Source: Melioribacteraceae bacterium (lineage in GTDB: Bacteria; Bacteroidota; Ignavibacteria; Ignavibacteriales; Melioribacteraceae). From it: DNA of 64,000 nt. Each line of letters begins with the position of its first letter. The first letter of the stretch is position 1. The notes under the pieces were generated by a model, which did no database searches, was not told where the DNA came from, and saw only the letters and a list, made by a program, of their open reading frames with translations. Below are positions 1 through 8,307 of this stretch, piece after piece. The stretch spans positions 186,001 to 250,000 of the forward strand of contig JALVFE010000016.1 in NCBI GenBank assembly GCA_027030245.1, read 5' to 3'. The position numbers and the translations under genes are program-made.

Positions 1-27
1 TTCAAAAAACATACAAAGAAGTTTAAC

Positions 28-1440
28 CTAAAGTAATAACCACAACTGAGTTACCAAAAAGCAAACCGTAAACCCCATTGCTATGGGTAACAATGCCGAA
101 ATTACAGTCCACTTTAAACTTCCGGTTTCTTTGTAGATTGTAAACAAAGTTGTTGAACACGGATTATGCAAAAGGCTGAAAAGCATAAGATTAATACCCG
201 TAAGCACAGTCCATCCCCCGGCTTCCAGAATTTGTTTTGTTACTTCCATTGAACCGGTTTCGAACATAACTCCGGCTTGAGCACCGCTTATTTGCAACCC
301 GAAATGTGTAACGGTCAACATTAAAATCGTAGGTATAACAATTTCGTTTGCGGGTATGGCAACAACATAAGCAAGAAGAATTATTCCGTTAAGTCCTACG
401 AGCATAGCGAAAGGGTCGGTATAGTTAATAAAATAATCCGCCAGACTAACGCCTTCAATAGTAATGTTGGATATCGACCAGATTACCAAACCCGCGGGGA
501 AAGCAAAAACCACGGCACGCCACAATACAATTAACGTCCTATCGATAAACGATGTGTAAAGCGTTTGCAATATTCTGGGCGGTCTGTAAGGAGGAAGTTC
601 CAAATTGAACGTCGAGGCTTCGCCTTTTAAGATAGTTTTGGAAAGGAACCACGATGTAACAAGACTGAAAACAATTCCCAAAACCGCAATGCCCACAACC
701 GCCCCGGCAGATACCAATCCAGCCAAATGCGCCGGGACTAAACTTCCTATAAAAATTGTGGCAATTAAAATTTGAGTGGGCCACCTTCCGTTGCACAATG
801 AAAAATTATTCGTAATTATTGCGATTAACCTTTCGCGCGGACTATCGATTATTCTGGTAGCAACAACACCGGCGGCATTACATCCGAATCCCATGCTCAT
901 TGTTAACGCTTGCTTACCGTGAGCTCCCACTTTCCGGAATAAACTGTCCATGTTAAAAGCCACGCGCGGTAAATATCCGAAATCTTCCAACAAAGTAAAA
1001 AGCGGGAAAAATATTGCCATCGGCGGAAGCATCACGGAAATGACCCAAGCCATTGCCAAATAACCACCGTCTACAACCAAACCGGTTATCCAGCCGGGAA
1101 TATTAAGAGAAATAAAAGCAGATTTAAGAAAGCCGTAAAGATCGCCGACTAATAAACCGGAGAGAAGTTCGGACGGATAATTTGCCCCTTGCACGGTAAT
1201 CCAAAAAACCAGAGCCAACAGTATAAACATTATGGGAAAACCCGTCCATTTATTTGTAACGATTTTATCGATTTTCCGGTCGAGTGAAAAGGCAAATTCC
1301 CCGCCTTTTTTCCGGACGGTTTTCTTAACTATTTCCGATGCTTCCTTATACAACGATTCCATCAACGAATCGTGAAAATTTCCGCCCACTTCCCAGCGTA
1401 ATCTGTTTGCAAGTGCAATTATTTCGTCGCGTTCGGTCAT
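28..1440 (-). CDS. feoB: FeoB membrane permease half (split ferrous iron transporter)
   Basis: This 470-residue protein is the membrane part of the ferrous iron transporter FeoB, without a GTPase domain. It has about nine hydrophobic segments after a roughly 75-residue cytoplasmic start. The two FeoB gate regions are recognisable: [14 protein letters not shown] followed by SLCNGRWP, and near the C-terminus [10 protein letters not shown] followed by KETGSLKW. Cysteines sit at the gate positions where family members have SCSARLP and PCVAT. The start codon overlaps the stop of the GTPase gene by 4 bp, so the two halves are probably made together and assemble into one Fe(II) importer in the inner membrane. 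FeoB is usually one polypeptide; here it is cleanly divided between domains rather than broken. The stop codon lies just inside the window. Confidence 0.9.
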   Translation of the reverse strand: MTERDEIIALANRLRWEVGGNFHDSLMESLYKEASEIVKKTVRKKGGEFAFSLDRKIDKIVTNKWTGFPIMFILLALVFWITVQGANYPSELLSGLLVGDLYGFLKSAFISLNIPGWITGLVVDGGYLAMAWVISVMLPPMAIFFPLFTLLEDFGYLPRVAFNMDSLFRKVGAHGKQALTMSMGFGCNAAGVVATRIIDSPRERLIAIITNNFSLCNGRWPTQILIATIFIGSLVPAHLAGLVSAGAVVGIAVLGIVFSLVTSWFLSKTILKGEASTFNLELPPYRPPRILQTLYTSFIDRTLIVLWRAVVFAFPAGLVIWSISNITIEGVSLADYFINYTDPFAMLVGLNGIILLAYVVAIPANEIVIPTILMLTVTHFGLQISGAQAGVMFETGSMEVTKQILEAGGWTVLTGINLMLFSLLHNPCSTTLFTIYKETGSLKWTVISALLPIAMGFTVCFLVTQLWLLL

Positions 1441-2261
1441 TGCTTGATTTCCCCGGAATAAGATTCACGATTAATGCTTGTTGCAGATGATTGAAGAATC
1501 TTTCCGATTTCACCGGACTTAACGGCTTTAATAATTTCTTGATCGCCTTCCAGCAACCGCAAAGCCACCCATTCCAAATTAGGCAAATCGGGAAAAACTT
1601 TATTCAATTTATATTTCAAAACTTCAATTGCCTGCCGTAGTTTTTTATCCCTTTTTTTAATTCTTCTCGGTTTGCATACATATTTTCCGGTTGCAACTTC
1701 GTCAATGTATTTTAACAATTCCGTAATTCCCTTTTTTTCCCTTGCAACGGTGGGCACAACCGGAACGCCCAATTCTTTCGATAAAGTTCTAACATCTATT
1801 TCGATGCCGTTTCTTTCTGCTTCGTCAATTAAATTCAAGCAAACTACCGCCCGGTCGGTTATTTCAAAAACTTGCAATACGAGATTGAGATTTCTTTCGA
1901 GCCTTGTTGCATCAACAACAATAACGGTTACGTCGGGTTGACCGAACAGAATGAAATTCCTTGCCACTTCTTCGTCTGTGCTGATTGACAGCAAAGAATA
2001 AGTTCCGGGTAAATCAACAATTTTATATTTATGAGAATTAAATTCGAATCCGCCTTCGGCACGTGTGACGGTTTTACCCGGCCAATTACCCGTATGTTGG
2101 TGAAGTCCGGTCAAAGCATTAAAAACAGTACTTTTTCCGGTATTCGGATTTCCGGCAAGAGCAATCACATAATCGTAACTGCTCATGTCTATACCGAGCT
2201 TTATCAGATTATTAACATTGTGAACGGGACAATTTTCGCAATCGGGAACAACTTTATTCAT
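1437..2261 (-). CDS. feoB: FeoB GTPase half (split ferrous iron transporter)
   Basis: This 274-residue soluble protein is the N-terminal G domain of FeoB. It has the P-loop GNPNTGKST at residues 37-45, the DLPG G3 motif and NLID at the G4 position, followed by a helical region like the FeoB guanine-dissociation-inhibitor segment. It would hydrolyse GTP to control the permease encoded immediately downstream (4-bp overlap). It also starts within the end of the DtxR-FeoA gene (8-bp overlap). The N-terminal extension before the P-loop carries a CxxC pair (C8, C11) not found in ordinary FeoB, possibly a redox or metal site (inference). A second in-frame ATG at residue 26 would remove that extension, so the start is not fully certain, although a purine-rich AGAGAAG precedes the first ATG. 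Confidence 0.9.
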   Translation of the reverse strand: MNKVVPDCENCPVHNVNNLIKLGIDMSSYDYVIALAGNPNTGKSTVFNALTGLHQHTGNWPGKTVTRAEGGFEFNSHKYKIVDLPGTYSLLSISTDEEVARNFILFGQPDVTVIVVDATRLERNLNLVLQVFEITDRAVVCLNLIDEAERNGIEIDVRTLSKELGVPVVPTVAREKKGITELLKYIDEVATGKYVCKPRRIKKRDKKLRQAIEVLKYKLNKVFPDLPNLEWVALRLLEGDQEIIKAVKSGEIGKILQSSATSINRESYSGEIKQ

Positions 2262-3285
2262 TATTTGTCTTCTCTACTTTTTTGATATAAATATGATCGG
2301 TCTGATTTTTTCGGAGAGCGATAACCGTATCTTTCACGCGGTAAGCCGTTAAATCCCCGAACGGATTTTCAAGTTCGGCTTTTATTTCCGCACCGGGCAC
2401 AACTCCCAAATCCATTAACCTTCTTCGCTGCTGTCCTCTCAAAGCATTTGAGATTTTTATAACTTCGGCTTTTTCGCCGGGTTTTAAAACAGATAATGTT
2501 TTAAATTCTTCTCTGATTTCTTCCGGTGTAAAAATTTTCTTCACGGTAATGTTTGAAGCAATAACCGGGGCAAGAACCTTTTCGTCACCGTCCGCTTCGA
2601 AAACTATACGCGTCGGCGAATTTTCGAGTATTCTGATTTGCATTCCCGGGGACAATCCAAGCGCTACAATTTGTGCGTAAACCGTTTTCGGTTCGTCTTC
2701 TATATGAGTAATAACCGCAAAATCGTTTTCTTTCAGATTTGTTAGTATTACGCCTTCGCGCCCGGGCAAATCACCATCGACAGAAGGTATCGGATCTCCG
2801 TGCGGGTCAACAACCGGATTACCGATTTTAGCGGCAAGTTCGTCCGCTTGTGCGGGTGTTAATTCATGTTCCATTATTTCCGCTTGCGAATGCCAATCGG
2901 TTTCGGGGACACTCGTTTCATCGGCAAGATATTTTTCCCAAATTCTGTGAACCCGGATTACCCTTAACGCATAAGACCGGCCGCTTTTTGTCAAATGTAA
3001 ATTTCCGTTTTCCGTTGTAATTAATCTGAGCGACTCCAACCTTTCAACCAATTCCGCAGCTTTATCCGAACCGATATCCAAATTTCCGGCAATGCTTTGA
3101 AGCGTGCAATTTACTTGGCGGTATTCGCAATCGTATAAATGTTTAAGTGCATCTTCAATCAACACGCGCTCGGTACTTTGCAAAGCTCTTTTCCAACGGT
3201 AGTATAAACCTTTTTCCGGTAGAAAGAAAACTACCAGTATTAAAGCGCCAACACCGAATAATATTAACGAAGTTAACGGATCCAT
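2254..3285 (-). CDS. Membrane-anchored DtxR-type regulator fused to FeoA domains
   Basis: This 343-residue protein combines modules that are normally separate. Residues 5-22 form a hydrophobic anchor. Residues 40-100 form a DtxR-type winged helix, followed by a dimerisation/metal-binding segment with an [12 protein letters not shown] helix and the DPHGDPIP sequence typical of DtxR/MntR proteins. Residues 180-252 and 265-335 are two SH3-like FeoA domains; the second has the [14 protein letters not shown] signature. FeoA assists FeoB, and DtxR proteins sense Fe(II) or Mn(II). The gene lies 4 bp after a conventional DtxR gene and overlaps the FeoB GTPase gene, so a role in controlling or assembling the Feo transporter is very likely. 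Whether it still binds DNA while tethered to the membrane is unknown. Confidence 0.82.
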   Translation of the reverse strand: MDPLTSLILFGVGALILVVFFLPEKGLYYRWKRALQSTERVLIEDALKHLYDCEYRQVNCTLQSIAGNLDIGSDKAAELVERLESLRLITTENGNLHLTKSGRSYALRVIRVHRIWEKYLADETSVPETDWHSQAEIMEHELTPAQADELAAKIGNPVVDPHGDPIPSVDGDLPGREGVILTNLKENDFAVITHIEDEPKTVYAQIVALGLSPGMQIRILENSPTRIVFEADGDEKVLAPVIASNITVKKIFTPEEIREEFKTLSVLKPGEKAEVIKISNALRGQQRRRLMDLGVVPGAEIKAELENPFGDLTAYRVKDTVIALRKNQTDHIYIKKVEKTNNE

Positions 3286-3289
3286 AAAT

Positions 3290-3970
3290 TCAATTCCGGC
3301 TTAAATTTATAGATGATTCGGAAACAAAAATAGATTCAGCTACTTTTTTGCTTAAATTAATTTGTTTTGATTTTAACATTATAATTACTGAATTATCGAA
3401 TTTTAACTTATCTGCAACTTTAATCTTCTCATATAATTTCAATCCGATCTTTGTTAAATAATTCATCAGCTCGTTGCTGGAATCATCAACTTTAATTACA
3501 AAATATTCTTTCCCGATTTCAGTTTCGGAAAGTTTTATTGTTTTCGGTAAATTGGGCAGTTCACCGTTTTTATCGGGAATCGGTTCGCCGTGCGGATCGA
3601 ATTTCGGGTAATTCAAAAACTCATCAATCTTATCGATTAATTTTTCGGAAGAAATATGTTCCAATTTTTCCGCTTCGTCATGGACTTCCGCCCAATTTAA
3701 TTTCAATACTTTTAACAAAAACAATTCCCATAATCTGTGCCTTCTGATAACGTTAACCGCAATTCTCTCACCTTTCTTTGTTAACCGCAAACCTTTGTAT
3801 TTTTCGTATTTGATTAGACCGGAATCCGCTAATTTCCTTGCCATTTCGCTGGTTGCCGCATTGGAAATTTCCAATCGCGAGGCAATCTCGGTTGTGGTTA
3901 AAGGCTTTTTATCGGCACGGTTCCCGATAAAAATTGCTTTCAAATAATTTTCTTTTGAAATACTTGGCAT
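3290..3970 (-). CDS. DtxR/MntR-family metal-dependent transcriptional regulator
   Basis: This 226-residue regulator is the first gene of the iron operon. Residues 1-60 form a winged helix (SKENYLKAIF, then TTTEIASRLEISNAATSEMARKL). A DtxR dimerisation/metal-binding domain follows with HDEAEKLEH and DPHGEPIPDKNG, and then a C-terminal SH3-like FeoA-type domain. In this family Fe(II) or Mn(II) binding promotes DNA binding and repression of uptake genes. The ATG at 3970 was chosen because MPSISKENYL is the usual family start and a GAAAG sequence lies just upstream; the frame stays open to 4018. The next gene begins 4 bp after its stop. It most likely represses its own feo operon (inference from position). 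Confidence 0.88.
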   Translation of the reverse strand: MPSISKENYLKAIFIGNRADKKPLTTTEIASRLEISNAATSEMARKLADSGLIKYEKYKGLRLTKKGERIAVNVIRRHRLWELFLLKVLKLNWAEVHDEAEKLEHISSEKLIDKIDEFLNYPKFDPHGEPIPDKNGELPNLPKTIKLSETEIGKEYFVIKVDDSSNELMNYLTKIGLKLYEKIKVADKLKFDNSVIIMLKSKQINLSKKVAESIFVSESSINLSRN

Positions 3971-3992
3971 AATCTTTCGTTTTTTTACAAAG

Positions 3993-4006
3993 TTAAGCAC
4001 ACCTAA
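3993..4006. promoter_or_regulatory. Possible DtxR-type operator upstream of the iron operon
   Basis: TTAAG-CACA-CCTAA is an imperfect inverted repeat resembling the TTAGG...CCTAA arms of DtxR/IdeR boxes, with one mismatch between arms. It lies about 23 bp upstream of the DtxR start codon, where autoregulation would be expected. The match is short and no other copy was compared, so this is suggestive only. Confidence 0.28.
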
Positions 4007-4106
4007 AATAATTATCAAGGTATACTTTAGTTTCTTTTACATTTAACATTCCATCCGGTTCCACGGAAATTTGAGATTTCCTTTCATTCGTGCTATTACT
4101 TCTGCA

Positions 4107-4137
4107 TTGTAATCGAAACAGAATCTTGGTAAATTTG
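4107..4137 (+). promoter_or_regulatory. Bacteroidota-type promoter for mrp
   Basis: TTG at 4107-4109 and TAAATTTG at 4130-4137 are separated by 20 bp. This fits the Bacteroidota primary sigma consensus (TTTG, 19-21 bp, TAnnTTTG). The ATG of mrp is 32 bp downstream, preceded by GAAAGGAAAG. Confidence 0.5.
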
Positions 4138-4168
4138 TGTTCAAAAATTTTTCAGAAAGGAAAGAACT

Positions 4169-5275
4169 ATGAGTAATCTAAATGAAAGTCAGATTTTAAA
4201 TTCGTTACGAAGGGTGGAAGACCCGGATCTGCATAAAGATTTAGTAACCCTTAACATGATAAAAAATCTAAAAATAGAAGGAAATAACGTTTCGTTCGAT
4301 ATAGAACTAACCACTCCCGCTTGCCCGTTGAAAGATTTAATGAAAAACAATGCCATAAAGGCAATAAAGGAAGATTTTCCGGAAGTTGGCAACGTTACGG
4401 TAAACATGACATCTAATGTCCGTTCGCATGTCGATAACGTTAAAGACGCAATGCTTCCCGGCGTGAAAAACACGATTGCCGTTGCCAGCGGAAAGGGCGG
4501 CGTTGGGAAAAGCACCGTTGCGGTTAATCTTGCGGTAGCACTTGCAAAAGACGGAGCAAAAGTCGGTTTGCTCGATGCAGATATTTACGGTCCGAGTATT
4601 CCGCTGATGTTAGGCATAGACAGTAAACCACAGATTTATCAAGATGCCGGTTCCACCAAAATGCTGCCTTTGGAAAATTACGGCATTAAACTTATGTCCA
4701 TCGGTTTTCTGGTTGATGAAGACGCACCCGTAATTTGGCGTGGACCTATGGCAAGCGGGGCGATCAAACAATTTATGTCCGATGTAAATTGGGGTGATCT
4801 CGATTATCTCATTTACGATCTTCCGCCCGGAACAGGTGATATTCAACTTACGCTCGTGCAAACAATTCCGCTTACGGGCGCTGTGATTGTTACAACTCCG
4901 CAAGAAGTGGCTTTGATTGACGCGAGAAAAGGATTGAAAATGTTTGAACGCGTAAACGTCCCCGTGCTTGGCATTGTTGAAAACATGAGCTATTTCGTAG
5001 CTCCCGATACCGGAAAGAAATACGATATTTTCGGAATAGGAGGCGGTAAAAAATTAGCCGAAGAAAGCGATGTTCCGTTTTTAGGGGAAATTCCGATAAA
5101 CACCAAAATACGCGAAGGCGGCGATACCGGTAAACCCATTATCACCAGCATGCCCGATTCCGAATATGCAAACCAAATTATGGAAATTGCAAGGAACCTG
5201 GCGGCACAAGTAAGTATTGCTAACAGCGGACAGAAAGAAAAGAAAATCCAAATTTTTCTAAATCCGCAAGGATAA
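4169..5275 (+). CDS. mrp: Mrp/ApbC-type iron-sulfur cluster carrier ATPase
   Basis: This 368-residue P-loop ATPase of the Mrp/Nbp35 family carries and transfers [4Fe-4S] clusters in the cytoplasm. Residues 1-90 form a MIP18/DUF59 domain. The deviant Walker A GKGGVGKST lies at residues 108-116, followed by DADIYGPS, the Walker B-like DLPPGTGD and the ENMSYF segment. The usual CxxC pair after ENMSYF is absent (the sequence continues VAPDTGKKYDIFG), as in a subset of Mrp proteins. A GAAAGGAAAG ribosome site precedes the ATG. An Nfu-type scaffold gene follows after 4 bp, which supports a joint role in Fe-S cluster assembly, and the neighbouring iron uptake operon is divergent. Confidence 0.92.
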   Translation: MSNLNESQILNSLRRVEDPDLHKDLVTLNMIKNLKIEGNNVSFDIELTTPACPLKDLMKNNAIKAIKEDFPEVGNVTVNMTSNVRSHVDNVKDAMLPGVKNTIAVASGKGGVGKSTVAVNLAVALAKDGAKVGLLDADIYGPSIPLMLGIDSKPQIYQDAGSTKMLPLENYGIKLMSIGFLVDEDAPVIWRGPMASGAIKQFMSDVNWGDLDYLIYDLPPGTGDIQLTLVQTIPLTGAVIVTTPQEVALIDARKGLKMFERVNVPVLGIVENMSYFVAPDTGKKYDIFGIGGGKKLAEESDVPFLGEIPINTKIREGGDTGKPIITSMPDSEYANQIMEIARNLAAQVSIANSGQKEKKIQIFLNPQG

Positions 5276-5279
5276 TTTT

Positions 5280-5516
5280 GTGAAGTTGGAAAGACAAAAA
5301 ATTGAAGAAGCGTTGGAAAGTGTGAGACCGTTTCTTAAGGAAGACGGCGGCGACGTCGAACTTTTCGGAATAAACGAAGATACGCAAATTGTGCAAGTAA
5401 AACTTCTGGGTAATTGCCACGATTGCCCGCTTTCCCAAATGACTTTACGAGCCGGGATTGAGCGGATTTTAATGGCTAAAGTCCCCGCAATAAAAAGAGT
5501 TGAAGCTGTTAATTAA
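5280..5516 (+). CDS. NifU C-terminal domain (Nfu-type) iron-sulfur scaffold
   Basis: This 78-residue protein consists almost entirely of an Nfu domain. The sequence VRPFLKEDGGDVEL near the start and GNCHDCPLS, with its CxxC pair, are the family signatures. The two cysteines of a dimer hold a [4Fe-4S] cluster for delivery to apoproteins. The start is a GTG located 4 bp after the mrp stop, and no in-frame ATG would preserve the conserved N-terminus. Translational coupling with mrp and a shared function are likely. Confidence 0.9.
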   Translation: MKLERQKIEEALESVRPFLKEDGGDVELFGINEDTQIVQVKLLGNCHDCPLSQMTLRAGIERILMAKVPAIKRVEAVN

Positions 5517-5542
5517 TCTTAAATAAATTTTCAGAGGAGAAA

Positions 5543-6298
5543 ATGCGTAAAAAAATTATTGCCGGAAACTGGAAGATGAATAAAAACCTTTCTGAATCGA
5601 TCAATCTGGTTTCGGAAATAAAGAAAAACCTTCCGGAAAATTTAAATGCCGATGTGCTTGTATGTCCGCCGTTCACTTCACTGGAAACTGTCCACTCGAT
5701 GATTAAAGATACCCCGGTAAAATTAGGCGCGCAAAATATGTATTTTGAAGACAGCGGTGCTTTCACAGGCGAGATTTCGGCAAATATGCTTAAAAGCGTT
5801 GGTTGCGAATTTGTTATTCTCGGTCATTCGGAAAGAAGACATATTTTCGGCGAGAGCGACGAAATGATAAACAAGAAAATTAAACAAGCTGTGAAAAACG
5901 GACTGAACCCGGTATTTTGTGTTGGTGAAACATTAAACGAACGCGAAAACGGAAGAGCATTCGAGGTAATCGAAGACCAAATAACCAAAGGTCTTACGGG
6001 CATTTCGGAAGATGAATTTTCAAATGTGGTTATTGCTTATGAACCGGTTTGGGCAATAGGCACCGGTAAAACCGCATCTCCGGAGCAGGCGCAAGAAATT
6101 CATAAATTCATCCGTGAATTAATTTCGAAAATGTATTCGACCTCTTCTGCGGAAAACGTTAGAATATTATACGGAGGAAGCGTAAAACCGAATAATGCGG
6201 CATCGCTACTTAACGAAAACGACATTGACGGAGCGCTTGTTGGCGGTGCTTGTCTGCAAGCCGAATCGTTCGTTCAGATTATTGAAGCGGCGGGATAA
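5543..6298 (+). CDS. tpiA: Triosephosphate isomerase
   Basis: This is a full-length 251-residue TIM barrel enzyme that interconverts dihydroxyacetone phosphate and glyceraldehyde 3-phosphate in glycolysis. NWKMN near the start provides the substrate-binding lysine. VILGHSERR carries the electrophilic histidine. AYEPVWAIGTG carries the catalytic glutamate and begins the mobile loop, and ILYGGSVKPNN and GALVGGACL make the phosphate site. An AGAGGAG sequence precedes the ATG. It follows the Nfu gene by 26 bp, so it may be cotranscribed with mrp and nfu. Confidence 0.97.
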   Translation: MRKKIIAGNWKMNKNLSESINLVSEIKKNLPENLNADVLVCPPFTSLETVHSMIKDTPVKLGAQNMYFEDSGAFTGEISANMLKSVGCEFVILGHSERRHIFGESDEMINKKIKQAVKNGLNPVFCVGETLNERENGRAFEVIEDQITKGLTGISEDEFSNVVIAYEPVWAIGTGKTASPEQAQEIHKFIRELISKMYSTSSAENVRILYGGSVKPNNAASLLNENDIDGALVGGACLQAESFVQIIEAAG

Positions 6299-6392
6299 TT
6301 TCATAATTTAATCGTTAAATCATTTTCTTAGCGATCCCTTTATTTCTTTGATATTTTTTTATAGTTTTATAAAAAATCTCAAGTTTTACACC

Positions 6393-7151
6393 ATGATTGA
6401 AAAATATCTAAATAAAATTATCAACGGTGATTGCTTAACCGTTATGAAAGAATTACCTGATGCCAGTATTGATTTGGTAGTTACTTCACCCCCTTATAAT
6501 TTGAAAAATTCCACCGGCAACGGATTAAAAAATGCCAATAAAGGTAAATGGACAAATGCCGAATTAGTGAATGGATATGCTACCTATGACGATAATATCC
6601 CTTACGACGAATATGTTAATTGGCAAAGGGATTGTATTAAAGAAATGCTTAGAGTGTTGAAGGAGAATGGGGCAATATTTTATAATCATAAATGGAGGGT
6701 TCAAAACGGATTACTTCAAGACCGTTATGAGATTGTTTCCGGTTTTCCCGTAAGACAAATTATTATTTGGAAAAGGAAAGGAGGAATAAATTTTAATCCT
6801 GGTTATTTCCTTCCTACTTATGAAGTGATTTATTTGATTGCTAAGAAAAAATTTAAATTAGCTCCCAAAGCAAATCGGTTTGGTGATGTTTGGGAATTCA
6901 AACAAGAAATGAATAATCCACATCCTGCTCCTTTTCCCGTTAGTTTAATCGAGCGAATTATAACTTCCACTACTGCGGAAATTATTCTCGACCCTTTTAT
7001 CGGCTCCGGTACAACAGCAATAGCGGCTCTCAAATACAACCGTAAATACATTGGAATCGAAATAGCAAAAGAATATTGTGAAATGGCCGAAAAAAGGATC
7101 AGGCAATTCGAACAAGAACCGTATTTAAATCTTTCTGTAAGTAATGAATAA
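6393..7151 (+). CDS. Type II DNA methyltransferase (N4-cytosine or N6-adenine)
   Basis: This 252-residue methyltransferase has catalytic motif IV, TSPPY, at residues 31-35 and the AdoMet-binding motif I, DPFIGSGTT, at residues 200-208. Motif IV before motif I is the beta-class order. The S/TSPPY form is common in N4-cytosine enzymes but does not decide between N4-C and N6-A. The ATG at 6393 was chosen because MIEKYLNKIINGDCL is the usual start of such enzymes; the frame is open upstream to a TTG at 6348. It overlaps a nuclease gene by 8 bp and would protect host DNA from it. The recognition sequence cannot be read from the protein. Confidence 0.9.
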   Translation: MIEKYLNKIINGDCLTVMKELPDASIDLVVTSPPYNLKNSTGNGLKNANKGKWTNAELVNGYATYDDNIPYDEYVNWQRDCIKEMLRVLKENGAIFYNHKWRVQNGLLQDRYEIVSGFPVRQIIIWKRKGGINFNPGYFLPTYEVIYLIAKKKFKLAPKANRFGDVWEFKQEMNNPHPAPFPVSLIERIITSTTAEIILDPFIGSGTTAIAALKYNRKYIGIEIAKEYCEMAEKRIRQFEQEPYLNLSVSNE

Positions 7152-8202
7152 CAGTTTCAACATCACGAAAAACAGATGGCAAAAGGTATATTGGTTCGCT
7201 CGGATGCTTATAAATACCGACAAATACGGAGGTATCGGTAAGGAAAATAAATTACTAACAACCGTCGCCAGCTCGCTAAGGTTACTCCAAGAAGAAAACA
7301 TTAAAAAACCCCCCAACTATATTCTCTCGTTACAAAAAAGAGCATTAAAAAACATTTTATATGAACGTTTTAAGAATGCAAAAACAAAGAAGAAAAGAAT
7401 TGAGAAGCTTATAGCAGATTTAGATTCTGAAATTTCCGATTTAAAGGATATGGAAGTTTTTATATTAACTTGCGAAAACGTGATGCTTCCGATTAACCAA
7501 GCTTTGGGAAATATACCGAATGACGACAAAGAATTTACGCTATCTATTGCAAAATCTTTCCTTGATGTTCAGCATGAAAAAGGATTGGCAACTGTAATAA
7601 AATTGTGGGATGATCTTGGGGTAAAAGGTTCTTTAACCGCTGAAAGAGTAGAAATAATAAAAGCTTTTGCAACTTTAAGAGTTTTACTTTCGCAAAAAAA
7701 CGATTTGAGCCAACTTGATAAAGATGTTATTTTATCCGCTTTCGTTCAGGAATTTGAAAGAAGAGCAGCTCAAAAAAGAAAATCGCGGGCTGGCAGCAGT
7801 CTTGAAGATGCTACTTCTTTTATATTGGAGTATTTTAATATTCCAATGTATCATGAACCGGAGCATTTTAGAACCGATATTGAAGTCGATAAATGGATAA
7901 AAACTAAAGACGGATGGTTAATCGGGATTTCTTGTAAAAGAACCATACGGGAAAGATGGAAACAAGTTAGTAGTGCGGAAAGCCAAATTTTGAGTAATTA
8001 TAAAATTAAACAGCTTTATCACATTTTTGTTTATGATGAAGACCTTTCGGACGAAAAACTGGTACAACTTGGCGGTCAACGGCATGTTTTTTATCTTCCC
8101 GATGAAAGCAGAATATTAGATTATGCTAAAAGTCATTTGGGATTAAAAGAATACGTCAGACCGATGTCTCAATTAATAAAAGATTTACGCAAACAACTTT
8201 AG
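7144..8202 (+). CDS. Probable type II restriction endonuclease
   Basis: This 352-residue protein starts 8 bp before the methyltransferase stop, a typical modification-restriction arrangement. The N-terminal 200 residues are mostly helical and unrecognised. The C-terminal part resembles a PD-(D/E)XK nuclease core: an acidic cluster D245, E247, D249, a short strand, then S263-C264-K265 followed by RTIRERWKQ. The serine two residues before the lysine, with E270 just downstream, recalls the SxK...E variant of the Cfr10I/EcoRII group, where the metal-binding acid is displaced. Nuclease assignment therefore rests on motif spacing plus the neighbouring methyltransferase. The short intergenic space and AT-rich sequence are consistent with a horizontally acquired cassette. 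Confidence 0.72.
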   Translation: MNNSFNITKNRWQKVYWFARMLINTDKYGGIGKENKLLTTVASSLRLLQEENIKKPPNYILSLQKRALKNILYERFKNAKTKKKRIEKLIADLDSEISDLKDMEVFILTCENVMLPINQALGNIPNDDKEFTLSIAKSFLDVQHEKGLATVIKLWDDLGVKGSLTAERVEIIKAFATLRVLLSQKNDLSQLDKDVILSAFVQEFERRAAQKRKSRAGSSLEDATSFILEYFNIPMYHEPEHFRTDIEVDKWIKTKDGWLIGISCKRTIRERWKQVSSAESQILSNYKIKQLYHIFVYDEDLSDEKLVQLGGQRHVFYLPDESRILDYAKSHLGLKEYVRPMSQLIKDLRKQL

Positions 8203-8249
8203 TTTGAAAATATTTCGTAAAACAGTTTAATATCGGAAATTCATTCAAA

Positions 8250-8280
8250 TTGATATGCCTTCCCTTTTTTAGTATATTTG
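8250..8280 (+). promoter_or_regulatory. Bacteroidota-type promoter for the GH2-like gene
   Basis: TTG at 8250-8252 and TATATTTG at 8273-8280 are separated by exactly 20 bp, the same layout as upstream of mrp. The start codon lies 27 bp downstream. The combination matches the TAnnTTTG consensus of the Bacteroidota primary sigma factor. Confidence 0.52.
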
Positions 8281-8307
8281 GTGTTTATTATTTTAGAATA
8301 ATTATAA

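Noticed and set aside
6348-6392. Upstream TTG start for the methyltransferase
   Set aside because: The added residues are hydrophobic and unlike family starts; the ATG at 6393 gives the usual N-terminus.
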